Assembly (NCBI GenBank): GCA_001939145.1
Contig: LSRX01000286.1
Coordinates: 99,965-163,964 of the forward strand
DNA from: Symbiodinium microadriaticum
Lineage: Eukaryota > Sar > Dinophyceae > Suessiales > Symbiodiniaceae
Reading direction: 5' to 3'
Length of the DNA: 64,000 nucleotides
Numbering within the stretch: the first letter of the stretch is position 1; each line of letters opens with the position of its first letter. This document shows positions 35,501-46,500 of the stretch, one piece after another. The position numbers and the translations under genes are program-made. The notes beneath the pieces are model-generated. The model had not been told where the DNA came from. It saw only the letters and a list, made by a program, of their open reading frames with translations, and did no database searches.

Positions 35501-38500
35501 CTCAGCCACAAGCATGGAAACCCTTGCAGGTGTTGAAGGAGGCGGATGCTGACAAGGAGCACAGTGCCGATAATCCGTATCCACCTACACCGTAAACCTT
35601 CTAGGTTTAGGGTTAGGAATTGGATTTAAAAGTTCAGGGTTCGAAACCCTAAACCCTAAATGTCGGTTTCAGGTTAAGTTATTTTTGCTTTTAGGGTTTT
35701 GGGTTTTGGTCTGCTAAGAAGCACCGAGCCCCAAAGCCGGCAACTCGCCAAAAAATGGGTTGCTATACTTGCTCTCCGGGTTTCGTGCATTTTGGATACC
35801 CTTGTCGATTCCAGCAGCCTGCCCAAAGCTCTTATAGAACCCTGAAACTAACCCTTTGCAGCAACGTAACCCTAAAGCAACAGTATGAAACAAAAACCCC
35901 TGTTGGCGGCAGGACAGCAAGATCAGCTACGAAGAGCCCCGCGGACTCGATCAAGTAGGGTCAGGGCTTTGTCAAATGAATAGTCGGGTCTTTGGTTTTG
36001 AGGGTAATACCCAAACAGTAGGGTTTAGGGTTTAATTAGGGTTTAGGTTGTAGGCTCGAGGTATCAAGAACCGTTCTGAGCACGGAATCTGAGACCCAAA
36101 ATGCTAGTGTTTGCCCTCTATCCTAGGGGCTTCGCCCTTTCCAACGGACACTTTAACATCCTGCAAGCAATCGACTCTGTCTGAGCCGTCCAGAATCCAG
36201 GGTTGAGGGTTAAACCCTAAACCCTAAACCCATAACCCTAAACCCTAAACCCTAAACCCTAACCCTAACCCCTAAACCCTAATAGCCGTAAACCCTAGTA
36301 ACCCTAAAGCCCCTCCTAAAGGTTAGAAGCTTGGGATCTAGGTTCAGGGTTTAGGATTTGGTGTTAAGGGTGCAGCATGTGAGGCTTCAGGTTTCGAGTC
36401 TCCTAGGGTTCAAGATTTAGGGTCTCGGATGTGGGTTTGCAGGGTTCAGAATTCAGGGTCTAGGGTTTAAGAGTTGTGGTCTGGGGTGTGGGTTTAGGGT
36501 TTCGTGTCGTGGGTTGAGGGTTCCCTACACCCTAAACCCTAAACCGTTGCCATCTTTGGTCGTGACTATAGCGTGATCTTGCTATTCGGGAGCATGCCGT
36601 CGGGAATTTGGTACACCGAGATTCTTAACTCCATCATGAGGTCCCTCGGAGTCGTCTTAGGGCGCCACACATGGGCCAATGGTAAGGGGCCTTGCGTCCA
36701 GGCTTGTCGGCAGCCAACATAGAGGGTCTGAGCATCGCGCTCCTCGCAGCGAGATTTAAGGGACAATAGGATGGACCCCTAATCCTAATACCCTATATAA
36801 CCCTTGTATACCCCTTATACAGTCTCACAAAGCCCCTATGTCCCTTGAAGGATCGGTCGTCAAGCCTGGCAGGGAGCTTCAGAGCACCGCGGCTAGGAGA
36901 TGACTTCCGACCGAGAGCGGGTCGACGACCACGGGGAAGTGCATGCCCGGTTTAGGGTTCAGGGTTTAGGGTTTAGGGTGAGGGTTTAGGGTTTACGCTA
37001 AACCCTAAACCCTAAGCCCTAAAATCAACGAGGAGAAACTCCTCGCCACGCTGCTTCTTGTCATTTTCCGTGCTGAGCAAAAGTACGAGGCCTGGAGAGC
37101 AACAAAGAACCCGGCGGCTACTACCGCTGAACTGTCACGTGGATCGGTGAAAACCCCCCGTGGGACTTAGCAGCTAGGGTTATAAATAAGGTCAGTATAC
37201 GTATCATTACTTATACCCCCAATCATGGGACTGATGGCCTGACTTACTAAGTCCCATGATCCTCTATTTAGAAGCAGACTTCAGCCACCCTGGAACCGAG
37301 AACCCTAAATCCTGAATCGCCCGAAGCACAGGTTCGTTGCCTGGCTTTGTCGTGCACCTCACCTCGAGCACTACTTCAAGGCACTTTGCGCTTGGGCCCT
37401 TAGTGAATAGAGTATGTTTTTTTGTTAAAGGGTTCCTCAAAATGATCTAAGGATGGTGTTTGGAGACAGCCCGACCCCTAAATTTAGGCTTGCTCGCTGT
37501 AGACCGTGGCTGAGGTCTAAGAACCCTGAACCCTAAACCCTAAGCCCTCAACCCTAAACCCTAAACCCTAAGCCTCGAGGCTTCAACCCGAGACTTTGAA
37601 ACGCCAAGCCCAGCGGCCCAATCCCCGCTTGGAGGGTCGGGGGTCTTACGGTTGATGATATCAATCCTGCATTACCTTAAGGACCCTAAACTATGGGAAT
37701 TCTGGTACATTCCTTATGATGGGTAATGCAGGATATCCACCGTAGTAAGTAGGTAATAAGAGACTTACATGTACTCTCACAGGGATCCTGCCCGATCCTC
37801 CAGGTAAACCCTGCACCCTAAAACCCCTAAAGCCCCTGAGCCTGCTTCCCTTCATAGGGACTATATCATGGAGATCTTGATCGCAAGGTCCTGATAGAAA
37901 AGTTCTTGTAAGCCAGGCGTTTACCCTGAGCGCCAAGCCCTTAGCCAAAAACCCTACACCCGACGAGCACGATGAGGGACCCAACACCCGGCTTGTTCTC
38001 TTTACAAACTGGTTGACAGCAAGGACGAGCAGGAAGCACGGATTACGGCTCTACTGGATGCCGACTTGGAGAAAAGGCAGGTGCGATTGACGGTGCCGCA
38101 TTTGACTTACCAGAACCTGATGAGTTATCCACCGTCTGCGTGAGAGAGAGAGCCTCCTGCAGGAGATTATAACGTTTTGGGTCAACCTGGCACCCGACTT
38201 TGCCAGGAGAAAGGTCCGCCACGGCTTTGCTTTTCGCAAATCCCTCAACCCTGATGCCAAGCAAAACCCGAAGCCCTCAGACCCTACGCCCCAAGCCCCA
38301 GGCCTGAAACTTGAAACCCTAAACCCCAAACCCCTAAAACTAAGCCCTAAACCCCACACCCCTAAACCCAAAAGATTGGATTGCGGCCCCGAAGAAAGAC
38401 ACCCCAAAACGTACCCTAAAAAGCCTAAACCCTTAAGATTACAGCCCCCCCCAAAGAAAGAGACGCCCCACACTGTGCCCTCTGCCAGGTCTCCGAGGAC

Positions 38501-38945
38501 ATCCTCCGGCGTAATATGAAGGCGCAGAGTTCAGTGGGTTGAGGGTTTAGGGGTTGACATGGGTTCAGGGTCAAGGATGCCCCACACCCCTAAACCCTAA
38601 ACCCTAAGCCCTAAAAGAACCTTGGGGTTTAGGGGCTCAGGGGCTTGGGTCTTACGGGTTTAAGGGTTTTGGGGTTTAGGGTGTCCGGGTCGACTTCTGA
38701 GGGCTTTGCCAAGTAGGGTCTAAGAAGTAGGGTTTAGGGGTTTAGGGGTTGGGGGGTTTTAGGGGTTTAGAGTTTGGGGTAGGGTGTTTTCTTAGAGATT
38801 TTTAAGGCTTTATGGGGGCGCGGATCTTTTCTTTTACATAGGGGCTGTTAAGGTTTTTAGGGCTGTTGGAGAAGTTGCCAGGAGGAAACACAGCGATTGT
38901 TTGCAGCCTTCACAGACGACCTGGGATCCAATATACGGGGCTGAA
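32518..38945 (+). CDS. EF-hand calcium-binding protein, multi-exon, with stop
   Basis: Core exons: 33407-33442 (TWDKDQSGYITK), 34657-34719 (EELQEVFTRLGCKVSAGDVGK), 35530-35556 (VLKEADADK), 35913-35954 (DSKISYEEPRGLDQ). All are phase 0 and give two complete 12-residue EF loops spanning junctions: DKDQSGYITKEE and DADKDSKISYEE, with Asp at 1 and 3, Gly or Ser at 6, Ile at 8 and Glu at 12. The linker resembles calmodulin/CDPK EF pairs. Likely upstream exons: 32518-32580 (LGWHHGSMLAAAEEMLQQ) and about 32612-32728 (LQAKYERLKDREDEKRLMDE). Likely downstream exons: 36572-36681, 36897-36949, 37033-37146, 38020-38080, 38489-38521 and 38883-38945 (stop TGA 38943-38945). Donors after 33442 and 35556 are GA. 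No kinase motif was seen, so a CDPK is possible but unproven. The downstream exons might be a separate gene. Confidence 0.72.
32729..32806. mobile_element. F-type element, diverged
   Basis: 'gtgctaatatcaataagtaa' to 'cttctaattcttgaggcccg'. The exon with KDREDEKRLMDE ends at its first base (GT). Confidence 0.6.
32808..32923. mobile_element. Palindromic element G, copy 1
   Basis: 'atgggtaggtctctaaacta' and 'cctaatttagagagctactc' with mirrored 'agggtcccttt' and 'aaggatccaaa'. Confidence 0.75.
33834..33932. mobile_element. Palindromic element B, strongly diverged
   Basis: The centre 'aaggaccctaaaccatggga' and right arm 'gtatgggtaatgcaggat' are recognisable; the terminal parts have changed. In the intron after the first EF-hand exon. 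Confidence 0.55.
33969..34089. mobile_element. Palindromic element G, copy 2
   Basis: 'acccacatatgggtagtctt' to 'agagaactacccacatatga', with inner 'aggtcccttttaggctcctt' mirrored by 'ctaaaaaagggaccctaatg'. Confidence 0.85.
34983..35093. mobile_element. Palindromic element G, copy 3
   Basis: 'tgggtagttctctaaattag' to 'ctaatttattgaactaccca'. All three G copies lie within 2.3 kb of each other, in introns of the EF-hand gene. Confidence 0.85.
36572..37146 (+). CDS. Exon group: hydrophobic exon, acidic exon, helical exon
   Basis: Exon 36572-36681 follows 'actatag' and ends at a canonical G|GTAAGG; it reads VILLFGSMPSGIWYTEILNS and on, hydrophobic and possibly membrane-associated. Exon 36897-36949 follows 'ggctag' and reads EMTSDRERVDDHGEVHA, GT donor. 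Exon 37033-37146 follows 'aacgag' and reads EKLLATLLLVIFRAEQKYEA and WRATKNPAATTAELSRGS, GT donor. They lie between the EF-hand exons and the coiled-coil 3' exons, so they are most simply part of the same gene. The phase between the second and third exon is not reconciled. Confidence 0.45.
37160..37273. mobile_element. Palindromic element D
   Basis: gtgggacttagcagctaggg to tgacttactaagtcccatga and tcctctatttag. It follows the exon 37033-37146 closely. Confidence 0.75.
37651..37745. mobile_element. Palindromic element B, copy 6
   Basis: Left gttgatgatatcaatcctgc, right gcaggatatccaccgtag, with the usual central 'accctaaactatgggaat'. Confidence 0.85.
38020..38945 (+). CDS. Three phase-matched 3' exons, charged helix, with stop
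   Basis: Exon 38020-38080 (after gttgacag; KDEQEARITALLDADLEKRQ; GT donor), exon 38489-38521 (after tctgccag; VSEDILRRNMK; GC donor) and exon 38883-38945 (after ttgccag; EETQRLFAAFTDDLGSNIRG, TGA). All junctions are phase 0. The result is a strongly charged, probably helical C-terminus. It is probably the end of the gene with EF-hand exons at 33-36 kb, from order and strand only. Confidence 0.58.
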
Positions 38946-39182
38946 GCCTAAAACCCTAAACCCCAAACCCTAATCAGTACATTTCGATCTCTAGTATACT
39001 TTACGAATAGGAAGGATTCCAGAGGAGCAGTATTAGTCTAAATGTTAAAGCCCCAGCTTCTAACCCTAGACCTAACATATCAATATCCCGCCGTATGGGG
39101 CATTCGTAGCTGCTCTTCCGCGGACCGAAAAGTGGCCTAAACCCTAAACCTATATACCCTAAACCCCTAACCCCCAAAATAT

Positions 39183-39257
39183 CGATGCCCGGCCTACCCG
39201 AAGGATGTGGGGGCGATGACGGTGAAGATGCAGAAGGACCGACCGGCATGGGCTTAG
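39183..39257 (+). CDS. Candidate exon, unrecognised
   Basis: The frame reads RCPAYPKDVGAMTVKMQK and then either a GA donor after AAG at 39236 or DRPAWA and TAG at 39255-39257. It stands out from the flanking telomere-like DNA. It lies after the stop at 38945, so it would belong to another unit or to an alternative 3' end. Confidence 0.35.
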   Translation, partial: RCPAYPKDVGAMTVKMQKDRPAWA

Positions 39258-39717
39258 GTTTGAGAGTTTAGGGTTTCAGGGTTTCGGGGTTTGGGGTTTA
39301 GGGCTTCAGGGGTTAGGGTTAAGGGGTTTAGGGTTAAGGGGTTCAGGGTTTAGGGGTTCAGGGGTTTAGGGTTTAGGGGTTCAGGGGTTTAGGGTTTAGG
39401 GTTTACGTGTTTAGGGCTTCAGGGGTTGAGCGTGTAGGCTGTCGGAGCTTAAAGGTTGACGAGTTCAGGGTGTACGATTTTGGGGGTTTTAGAGTTTGGG
39501 AGGTCGGCGTTTAGTGTTTGCGGATATTTGAAGGCTTTTTGGGCGCTCGTTTGGGGTTTCTTGATGTGCATGTTCACTGGGTAGTCGGAATTACGGTTGT
39601 CAGTGAAGAAGCCACCCCCCTAAACCCTAAACCTTACGCCCCACGTACACATATAGTCAGAACCGCAGATCAGGCGCCTGTCTGGGGTTTAGGAAAGTTT
39701 AGGGGGTCCTGGGGTGC

Positions 39718-39844
39718 TTAAAGGATCATGTGATTTAGTAAGTAAGGTTGTAATTGCCTCAACTAGGGTTAAATTATTAGTTTATAAGCATACCGAGGTT
39801 TCCTCATATATATCCCTAGTTAGTAAGTCCCATGATCCTTTAAG
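39718..39844. mobile_element. Palindromic element D, clear copy
   Basis: ttaaaggatcatgtgattta with gtaagtaagg, and mirrored tagtaagtcccatgatcctttaa. The end AAAG|GATCAT would be a GA donor and CTTTAAG| an acceptor. Confidence 0.8.
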
Positions 39845-40154
39845 CAGGGTTTACCCATTGGCATTGTCCACAAAGGCTCCCCCTGTTGCGGGTCCGATAA
39901 GAACTCGCTTAGAGAACTTCAGCCTGACGGTTAAACCCTAAGCCCTACCCTCATTTCTGGACCCTGAACCCTAAACCCTAATTCCTAGACCCTAAACCCT
40001 GATTCCTGCACCCTCAGCCCTAAGCCCTAATGATACCTGCACCCTGAAGAGCCTAGCGTTTTAGGGTTCATGTTTGTCAGTTCCTTATATAGGCCCTTGC
40101 AACAGGTAGGCTCTTCATACACCGCAGTTTCGGCCCTCGGGCTTGCTTGCGAAC

Positions 40155-40372
40155 TTAAAGTTTCATGGGACTTTCGGCTTATGATCTAAATCTTGCATTA
40201 CCCATAATAAGGAGTATACCATATTTCCCATAGTTTAGGGACCTTAAGGCGATGCAGGATTTAGATCATCAGCAGTAGCTAGGGATATAGACAAGGTATC
40301 TATGCTTAGAACTACTTATAGCCCCAAGTAAAGTACCTTATAACCTTACTAAGCCCCATGGTCCTCCAAGTA
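40155..40372. mobile_element. Element B nested inside a D element
   Basis: A B copy (40175-40278: ggcttatgatctaaatcttg to gatttagatcatcagcagtag) sits between a D left arm (aagtttcatgggactt) and a D right arm (ataaccttactaagccccat, ggtcctccaag). Nested insertion shows that these are separately mobile units and that B moved after D. Confidence 0.7.
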
Positions 40373-40433
40373 GACCCTAAACCCGAAACCCGTTATAGAT
40401 CCCTTTCAGGATCCCCTTTAAGGAGCCCTGTAG

Positions 40434-40888
40434 GACTAAGTCACATGATCCTTTAAGAATACAATTACTTGTAACTCCCATCAAGGTAGTTATAACCCCA
40501 ATTCAGGTACCTATAACCCCAATAAAGATACTTATAACGCCAATAAGGGCACGTATAATCCCAATTAAGGCACTTATAACCCCAGTAAAGGTACTTATAA
40601 CCCCAGCTAAGTTACTTGTAACCCCAATAAAGGTACTTATAACCCCAATTGAGGTACTTACACACCCCCAATTTAAGGTACTTATAACTTATAACTTTAC
40701 ATACTAAGTCACTTGTAACCCCGATAAAGGTACTTATATCCCCGATAAAGGTACTTATACCCCCAGCCCACTCAAGGCACTTATAACTTTACTTACTAAG
40801 TCACATCATCCTTTAAACCAATACAGGGACTCAAAACCCCCAATTTAAGGTACGTTTATTACTAAAACCAGTCACAAGATCCTTTAAG
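40434..40888. repeat. D-type palindromic element expanded by a 20-22 bp tandem repeat
   Basis: Bounded on the left by 'actaagtcacatgatccttt' and on the right by 'cacaagatcctttaag'. The inside consists of about 16 copies of 'aaggtacttataaccccaat'. Elsewhere D elements contain only one to three such units, so this copy has expanded. An exon begins immediately after it at 40889. Confidence 0.8.
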
Positions 40889-43426
40889 AATGGCCGAAGG
40901 AGATCGAGAAGTCGAAGAACCCTATGGCCGCAATGCGCCTCGGATTCTGTTTTGGTTTCGGGGTCTTAGGGTTGTAGGGTTTAGGGGTTTAGGGGTTTAG
41001 GGGTTTAGGGTTTAGAAGCTGTATGGCTTTTGGGGTTTCAGGTTTGAGGGCTTTAGGGCTTTAGAATTTTAGGGGTTTAGCGTTTCAGTGTTTTGGGGTT
41101 TAGGGGTTTAGGGCTTAGGGTCCTGTTTATGATTATGGTTCGGATTTTAGGACCTTAGGACCTTAGGGTTTAAGGTTTAGGGGTGAAGGGGTTTAGGGGT
41201 TTGGGGGCTCAGGGTTTAGGGTTTTAGGGCTTTCCAGGTTTGAAGCCTTAGGGCTTTAAACCTTAGGGCTTTCAGGCTTCAGGGGTTTAGAGTTTTAGTG
41301 TTTTGGGCTTAGGGTCCTGTTTGGGGGCTAGGACCTCAGAATGGGGATATTGTCTGTGCGTTTCCTGCGAGAGTATGGACTCGCCGATGTGGTGCAAGCG
41401 CGTTAGCATAACCCGAAGCCACCGGAACACCTGTCACCATAGCAAAAATCCTTTCCTATTCCTTAGACGCACTTCTGCACGTCTTAACTTGAGTGCTCTT
41501 AGGATGTACTTTGTATGTTTTGTTCGAAAAATCTGCGAGGGATTGTTAAGAGCAGTTCTTTTGGTGTGCTTTCTAGGCATGCTTCAGCCACAGGAACCCT
41601 AGCAGAAGCACCCAGAGTCCCACGCGTCGCACTGAAGGATGAAGATGGGCGTGCAGCTCGAGGACGCCGTCTCGGCCGTCTCGGGTTTTTTGTTCGGAGG
41701 GTTTGCACGGAGCTTAAGGGGTCGAAAAATCCCTCAAACGGGTTGCGCTTGGAGGGTTTAGGGTTTTGGGCTTAGGGTTTAGGGTTTTTATAGGTTCGCA
41801 CCCGGCTGTTTCAGAAAGGGGTCGTTGGGAATGAGAGAAGATCCTACCCCCCTAAAGCCTGAAGGCAAGGTTCCATCCAAGCGTTCTTCCTGGGCTCGGT
41901 GGGTGCGGAAGTCGCGGGGGTTTTAGGGTTTAGGGCTTTAGGGCTTTGGGGTTTAGAGTTTTAGGTTTAGGGCTTTCTGGTTTTAGGGTTGGGGCTTTAG
42001 GGTTTTAGGGTTTAGGGCGATTTGGGGACCCTATCTCCGGAAAGACCTGAAGAAGCCCTCTGAAGCATCACAACTTAATGTAGGGACCTGACGAAACCCT
42101 GGCCCTGTTGCCCCAAAATATCGGGTTTCAGGGTTTATAAGGCATTAGGGTTTTTAGGGGTTTAGGGGTTGAGGGGTTTAGGGTTTAGGGATTTCTGAAT
42201 CAGGTTCCCCTACATTGTACCATTAGTTTCCATCCCAGGCTCTGACTAAGCCACACGCCCTAAACCTTAAGCCCCAAGAACCCTAGAGCCTTCAGAAATC
42301 AAAGCCTAAATTCACCTTAACAGCATGAATCCACCTTAAAAGCTTAAATCTGCCTTAAAAGCCTAAAGCGAGACACTCCCTTTGCAGGTGGATCTCCATA
42401 GGCTGCTGCTTCCTTTTGAGGGTGCCTCTACCAAGACCTTCCAAAACCCCCTACATAATTAAGGAGTAGACATTAGCCTGCAGTAAGTGCGCCTGGTATG
42501 ACTTAAGGTAAAAAACTCCATAGTCCAGGGGTCTTTTGGGAGGGTCTGGGTTTCTGCGGCTTCCTTTGAAGGGTTCCTATAAATGAGACTTAGGGTTGCT
42601 CTTTAGGGTTTCCTTTAAAGGCTTACTGAGTCGCTAGTTCTACTGTTCTCTAGGGGCTTAGGAAAAATAGTGCTACTATCCTTCGGGTTCCAATCTGGTA
42701 TTCAGACCGGAGTCATTGGTAATATGATTTCCTAGGGTTCCCTAGTATTCCCTAGTATTTCCGACCATACAATTTATGTTAAGCCTAAACCTAAACCCCA
42801 AACCCTAAATGTTAAGGCAAGTTAAGGCCTTAATGTTCGGCCCCCTAAAGCCATGAAATCCTGAGCATGACGCTCTCAATGCCTCAGACCCCCCCCNNNN
42901 NNNNNNNNNNNNNNNNNNNNNNNNNNNNNNNNNNNNNNNNNNNNNNNNNNNNNNNNNNNNNNNNNNNNNNNNNNNNNNNNNNNNNNNNNNNNNNNNNNNN
43001 NNNNNNNNNNNNNNNNNNNNNNNNNNNNNNNNNNNNNNNNNNNNNNNNNNNNNNNNNNNNNNNNNNNNNNNNNNNNNNNNNNNNNNNNNNNNNNNNNNNN
43101 NNNNNNNNNNNNNNNNNNNNNNNNNNNNNNNNNNNNNNNNNNNNNNNNNNNNNNNNNNNNNNNNNNNNNNNNNNNNNNNNNNNNNNNNNNNNNNNNNNNN
43201 NNNNNNNNNNNNNNNNNNNNNNNNNNNNNNNNNNNNNNNNNNNNNNNNNNNNNNNNNNNNNNNNNNNNNNNNNNNNNNNNNNNNNNNNNNNNNNNNNNNN
43301 NNNNNNNNNNNNNNNNNNNNNNNNNNNNNNNNNNNNNNNNNNNNNNNNNNNNNNNNNNNNNNNNNNNNNNNNNNNNNNNNNNNNNNNNNNNNNNNNNNNN
43401 NNNNNNNNNNNNNNNNNNNNNNNNNN

Positions 43427-43515
<89 letters not shown>

Positions 43516-46500
43516 TACATACATACATACATACATATGTAATACATGTGTGCACGCCTACATCTACATATATATGTATGTATCTGCATATGTATATGTA
43601 TGTGTGTATGTTTATGTTTATGTATATGCATATGTATATTCATACGTATGTGTATATGTATACATACATGTATATCTATCTGTATTTTCAAACACAGGGG
43701 TTGCAAGAACAAGTGCTAATGCCTCGCATGATCCTGTCTAATCGGCATATGGAGCACAACATACCACAAGCCCGAGTCTAGGCATTCAAGCTTCTATGTT
43801 AGGTTGCTTGCTTTGGGTCCTCATCTAGACCCCAAGCCCCAAACCCTAAACCCTAAACTTTAAACCGCAAACCCTAAACCCTAAACCCTACACCCTAAAC
43901 CCCAAACCCCAAACCCTAAACCTTAAACCCCAAACCCAACCAAAACCGCCTGCGAGGCACGAATCGACAAGGAGCTGACCCCAGTGATCAAGAAGACCTT
44001 CGCGTACCATGACAAGGTCCGCCCGAAGCCCGAAACCCTAAACTCTACCTTAGGGTTTAGGGGTTTAGGATTTAGGGTTTAGGGTTGCGGGTTAAGGGTT
44101 TAGGGTTTAGGGTTTAGAGTTTAGAGTTTAGGGTTTAGGGAACCCTAAACCCTACATAAGCCCAAACCCTAAAGCCAAAAGCGCAAAAAGCCACCCAAAA
44201 CCCTGAACCCTTCGGCCCCCACCCCGCCCCCCCCCAAGCAGAAATCGGGGTTCTAGGGTGTATGGTTACCATACTTGCAGGTTTTGTTTTGGACCTGTTC
44301 CGTAAAGGAGCCATTACGACGAAGTAAAAGTCTCGACTTTTTCTCATTGTGACTTCAAAGTCCAGGAGTGCTCGAAGTTTAACGGGCTTAGGGTGTTTTG
44401 GGTGGTGTTTGGGGGTTCCCTGAAGGGTCCTATACATCCCCTTAAGATCTGTAGAGGTTTCCGGGCATACAGGGTTCAGGGTTTTTGGGGTTTAGACCTC
44501 AGGCTTGGGTCATAGGGCTTCCATAACGTTCTACTTTGGGGCTTCATGTGGCTTTGCCGGGCCTCATCGTTTAGTTTTATTTCGTTGTAGGGCTTCATAA
44601 GGTTTGATAGGGTGTTAGAGGGTTGTATAAGTTTTACAGGGTGTTAAAGGCGTTTATAGGGGTTTTGTAGGGTTCTTTTAGGGCATCTATAAGGGTTCTA
44701 GAAAGGGATCAGGGATTTGGGTTTTTGGGTGTTTAGGGGTTTGGTGTTTAGAGCTTATTTTTTTGTTTGGACCTCGCTGCGCCAGACAACAGCCCTTACT
44801 CCTGGAACACCCAGACGGCATTGATATATGGATCGCTACAATCAGTAATGGCATTCCTTAGGGTCCCATGTTGTAGGTGTAGTTCAGAGGTCGGAAGAAA
44901 AAGGACCCCCCTTAAGGCTTCTATACGACAATGATCGTGTACAGTAGTCTGGTTCATCGGGCTTCTACATGTTAATTGCAGCCGAGAACCTTCTGTCTGC
45001 GATTGAAGCCTCTGGAAGTTCGATTCCCAAAGCCTAAAACGCCGTAGCCCGAAATTCCTGAACATGTAGTGCTCTCCATAACCCCCATGCTTTTTGTGCA
45101 AACTGTGCAGGACAGCAGCGGCGCACGGACCTTAGAGAGGAGAAGTAGCAGCAGTAGCAGGGGCAGTGGCGGTGGCGGTTGCAGTGGCAGTGGCAGTAGT
45201 CGCAGTCGTTGCCGCAGTTGGAGTCGTAGTCTTCGTCATAGGTAGAATTTAGTGGTGGTAGAAGCAGTAGGAGCAGCAGTGGTCGCCTTCGTCGTGCTAG
45301 AGCTTTTCGTAGTTGTTTTGGGGGAGCTCTCTGTTCCAAACCCCAAAGGCGCTCACAGAGCATCTTGAGATGATCAAAACTGACTTCAGGGTTGCAGCAA
45401 ATCGAGAGTTTAGGGTTTAGCGTTCATGGGCTGAGGGGTTTAGGGTTTAGGGCTCATGGGCTCTTTATGACAGGGCTTTGTGTCGTCTTAGTCCTTGATT
45501 CCTCCGCCCGCAGGGTCTTGGGTTTAAGGTCAAAGCAGTCTCGTAATGGTCTTGGGTGTCGTTTTGAGGTTTCGGGTTTAGGGTACAAGCCTTGACTCCA
45601 TCCTTATCCCTAAACCCCTGTAAGCCCTAAACCCCAACCCGCCTAAACCCTGAACCCAAAACCCCAGGTACTATGGGGCTCTATGTAATCGGGTTCCGTT
45701 AAGGGTGTAGGGCTTTAGGGTCTACTGAAAGGATCACGGGACTTAGTAACCAGTGCTCCCCAAAAAAGGATCCGGAAAAGGAGTCCTTACCCGCGTCCTT
45801 GAAGGGTCCTTTACGGGATCTCTACAGTTTTTTTTTTTTTTTTAAGGGTTTAGGGTTTAGGGTTTAGGGTTTAGGGTTTAGGGGGGGGATTCTAAGGATC
45901 ATGGGACATAGTAACCATGGTCATAATGAAGGTAGCTGTACTTGTAGCTACTTACAGCCCCAACTGAGAGACTTATAACTATAACCTTACTTAGTCCCAT
46001 GATCATTTCAATAAACCCGAAAACTTTTCTATAAATCCCTTTTGGAGCCCCCTTTGACATCTTTAGAACCCTTCAAGGACCCTTTAAGGACCACCTTCAG
46101 GAGCCCTTGTAAGAAACGCTAGTCACTCCTTTTGAAGGTTCCTTACACGGCTCCTGGAAGGTTGTCCTTAGAGCGGTCCTTGACGGCATCCCAGTGCTTC
46201 CGTAGACCCTAAACCCTAAACCCTGCACCCTAAACCCTAAACCCTAAACCCTGTACCCTAATCCCTAAACCCTATACCCCAAACCCTAAACCCTATACCC
46301 TAAACCCTAGACACTATAAGCCCTACAAAGCTTACAAGCCCTACGAGCCCGAACCCTGCCTCCCCAGTGCTTGTCCTACGACGAGAGCATTATTTTCTTC
46401 GCCAACTACGTGGAGCTTGTCGGGTGAGGGGCCTCAAAGGGGGAGGATCTTAGGGGTTTAGGGACCTTTCAAGCTTCTATATAAGGGGGTACGTAATGGC

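Noticed and set aside
42805..43781. Long frames through the gap and the AGAC/ATAC repeats
   Set aside because: Made of N and of microsatellite translation (repeating CLSV, DRQT, THIY-type units).
44796..45101. 101-codon minus frame
   Set aside because: Looks partly coding, but overlaps + strand exons at 44786 and 45111 that have splice sites; kept out because the strand conflicts with all other firm exons.
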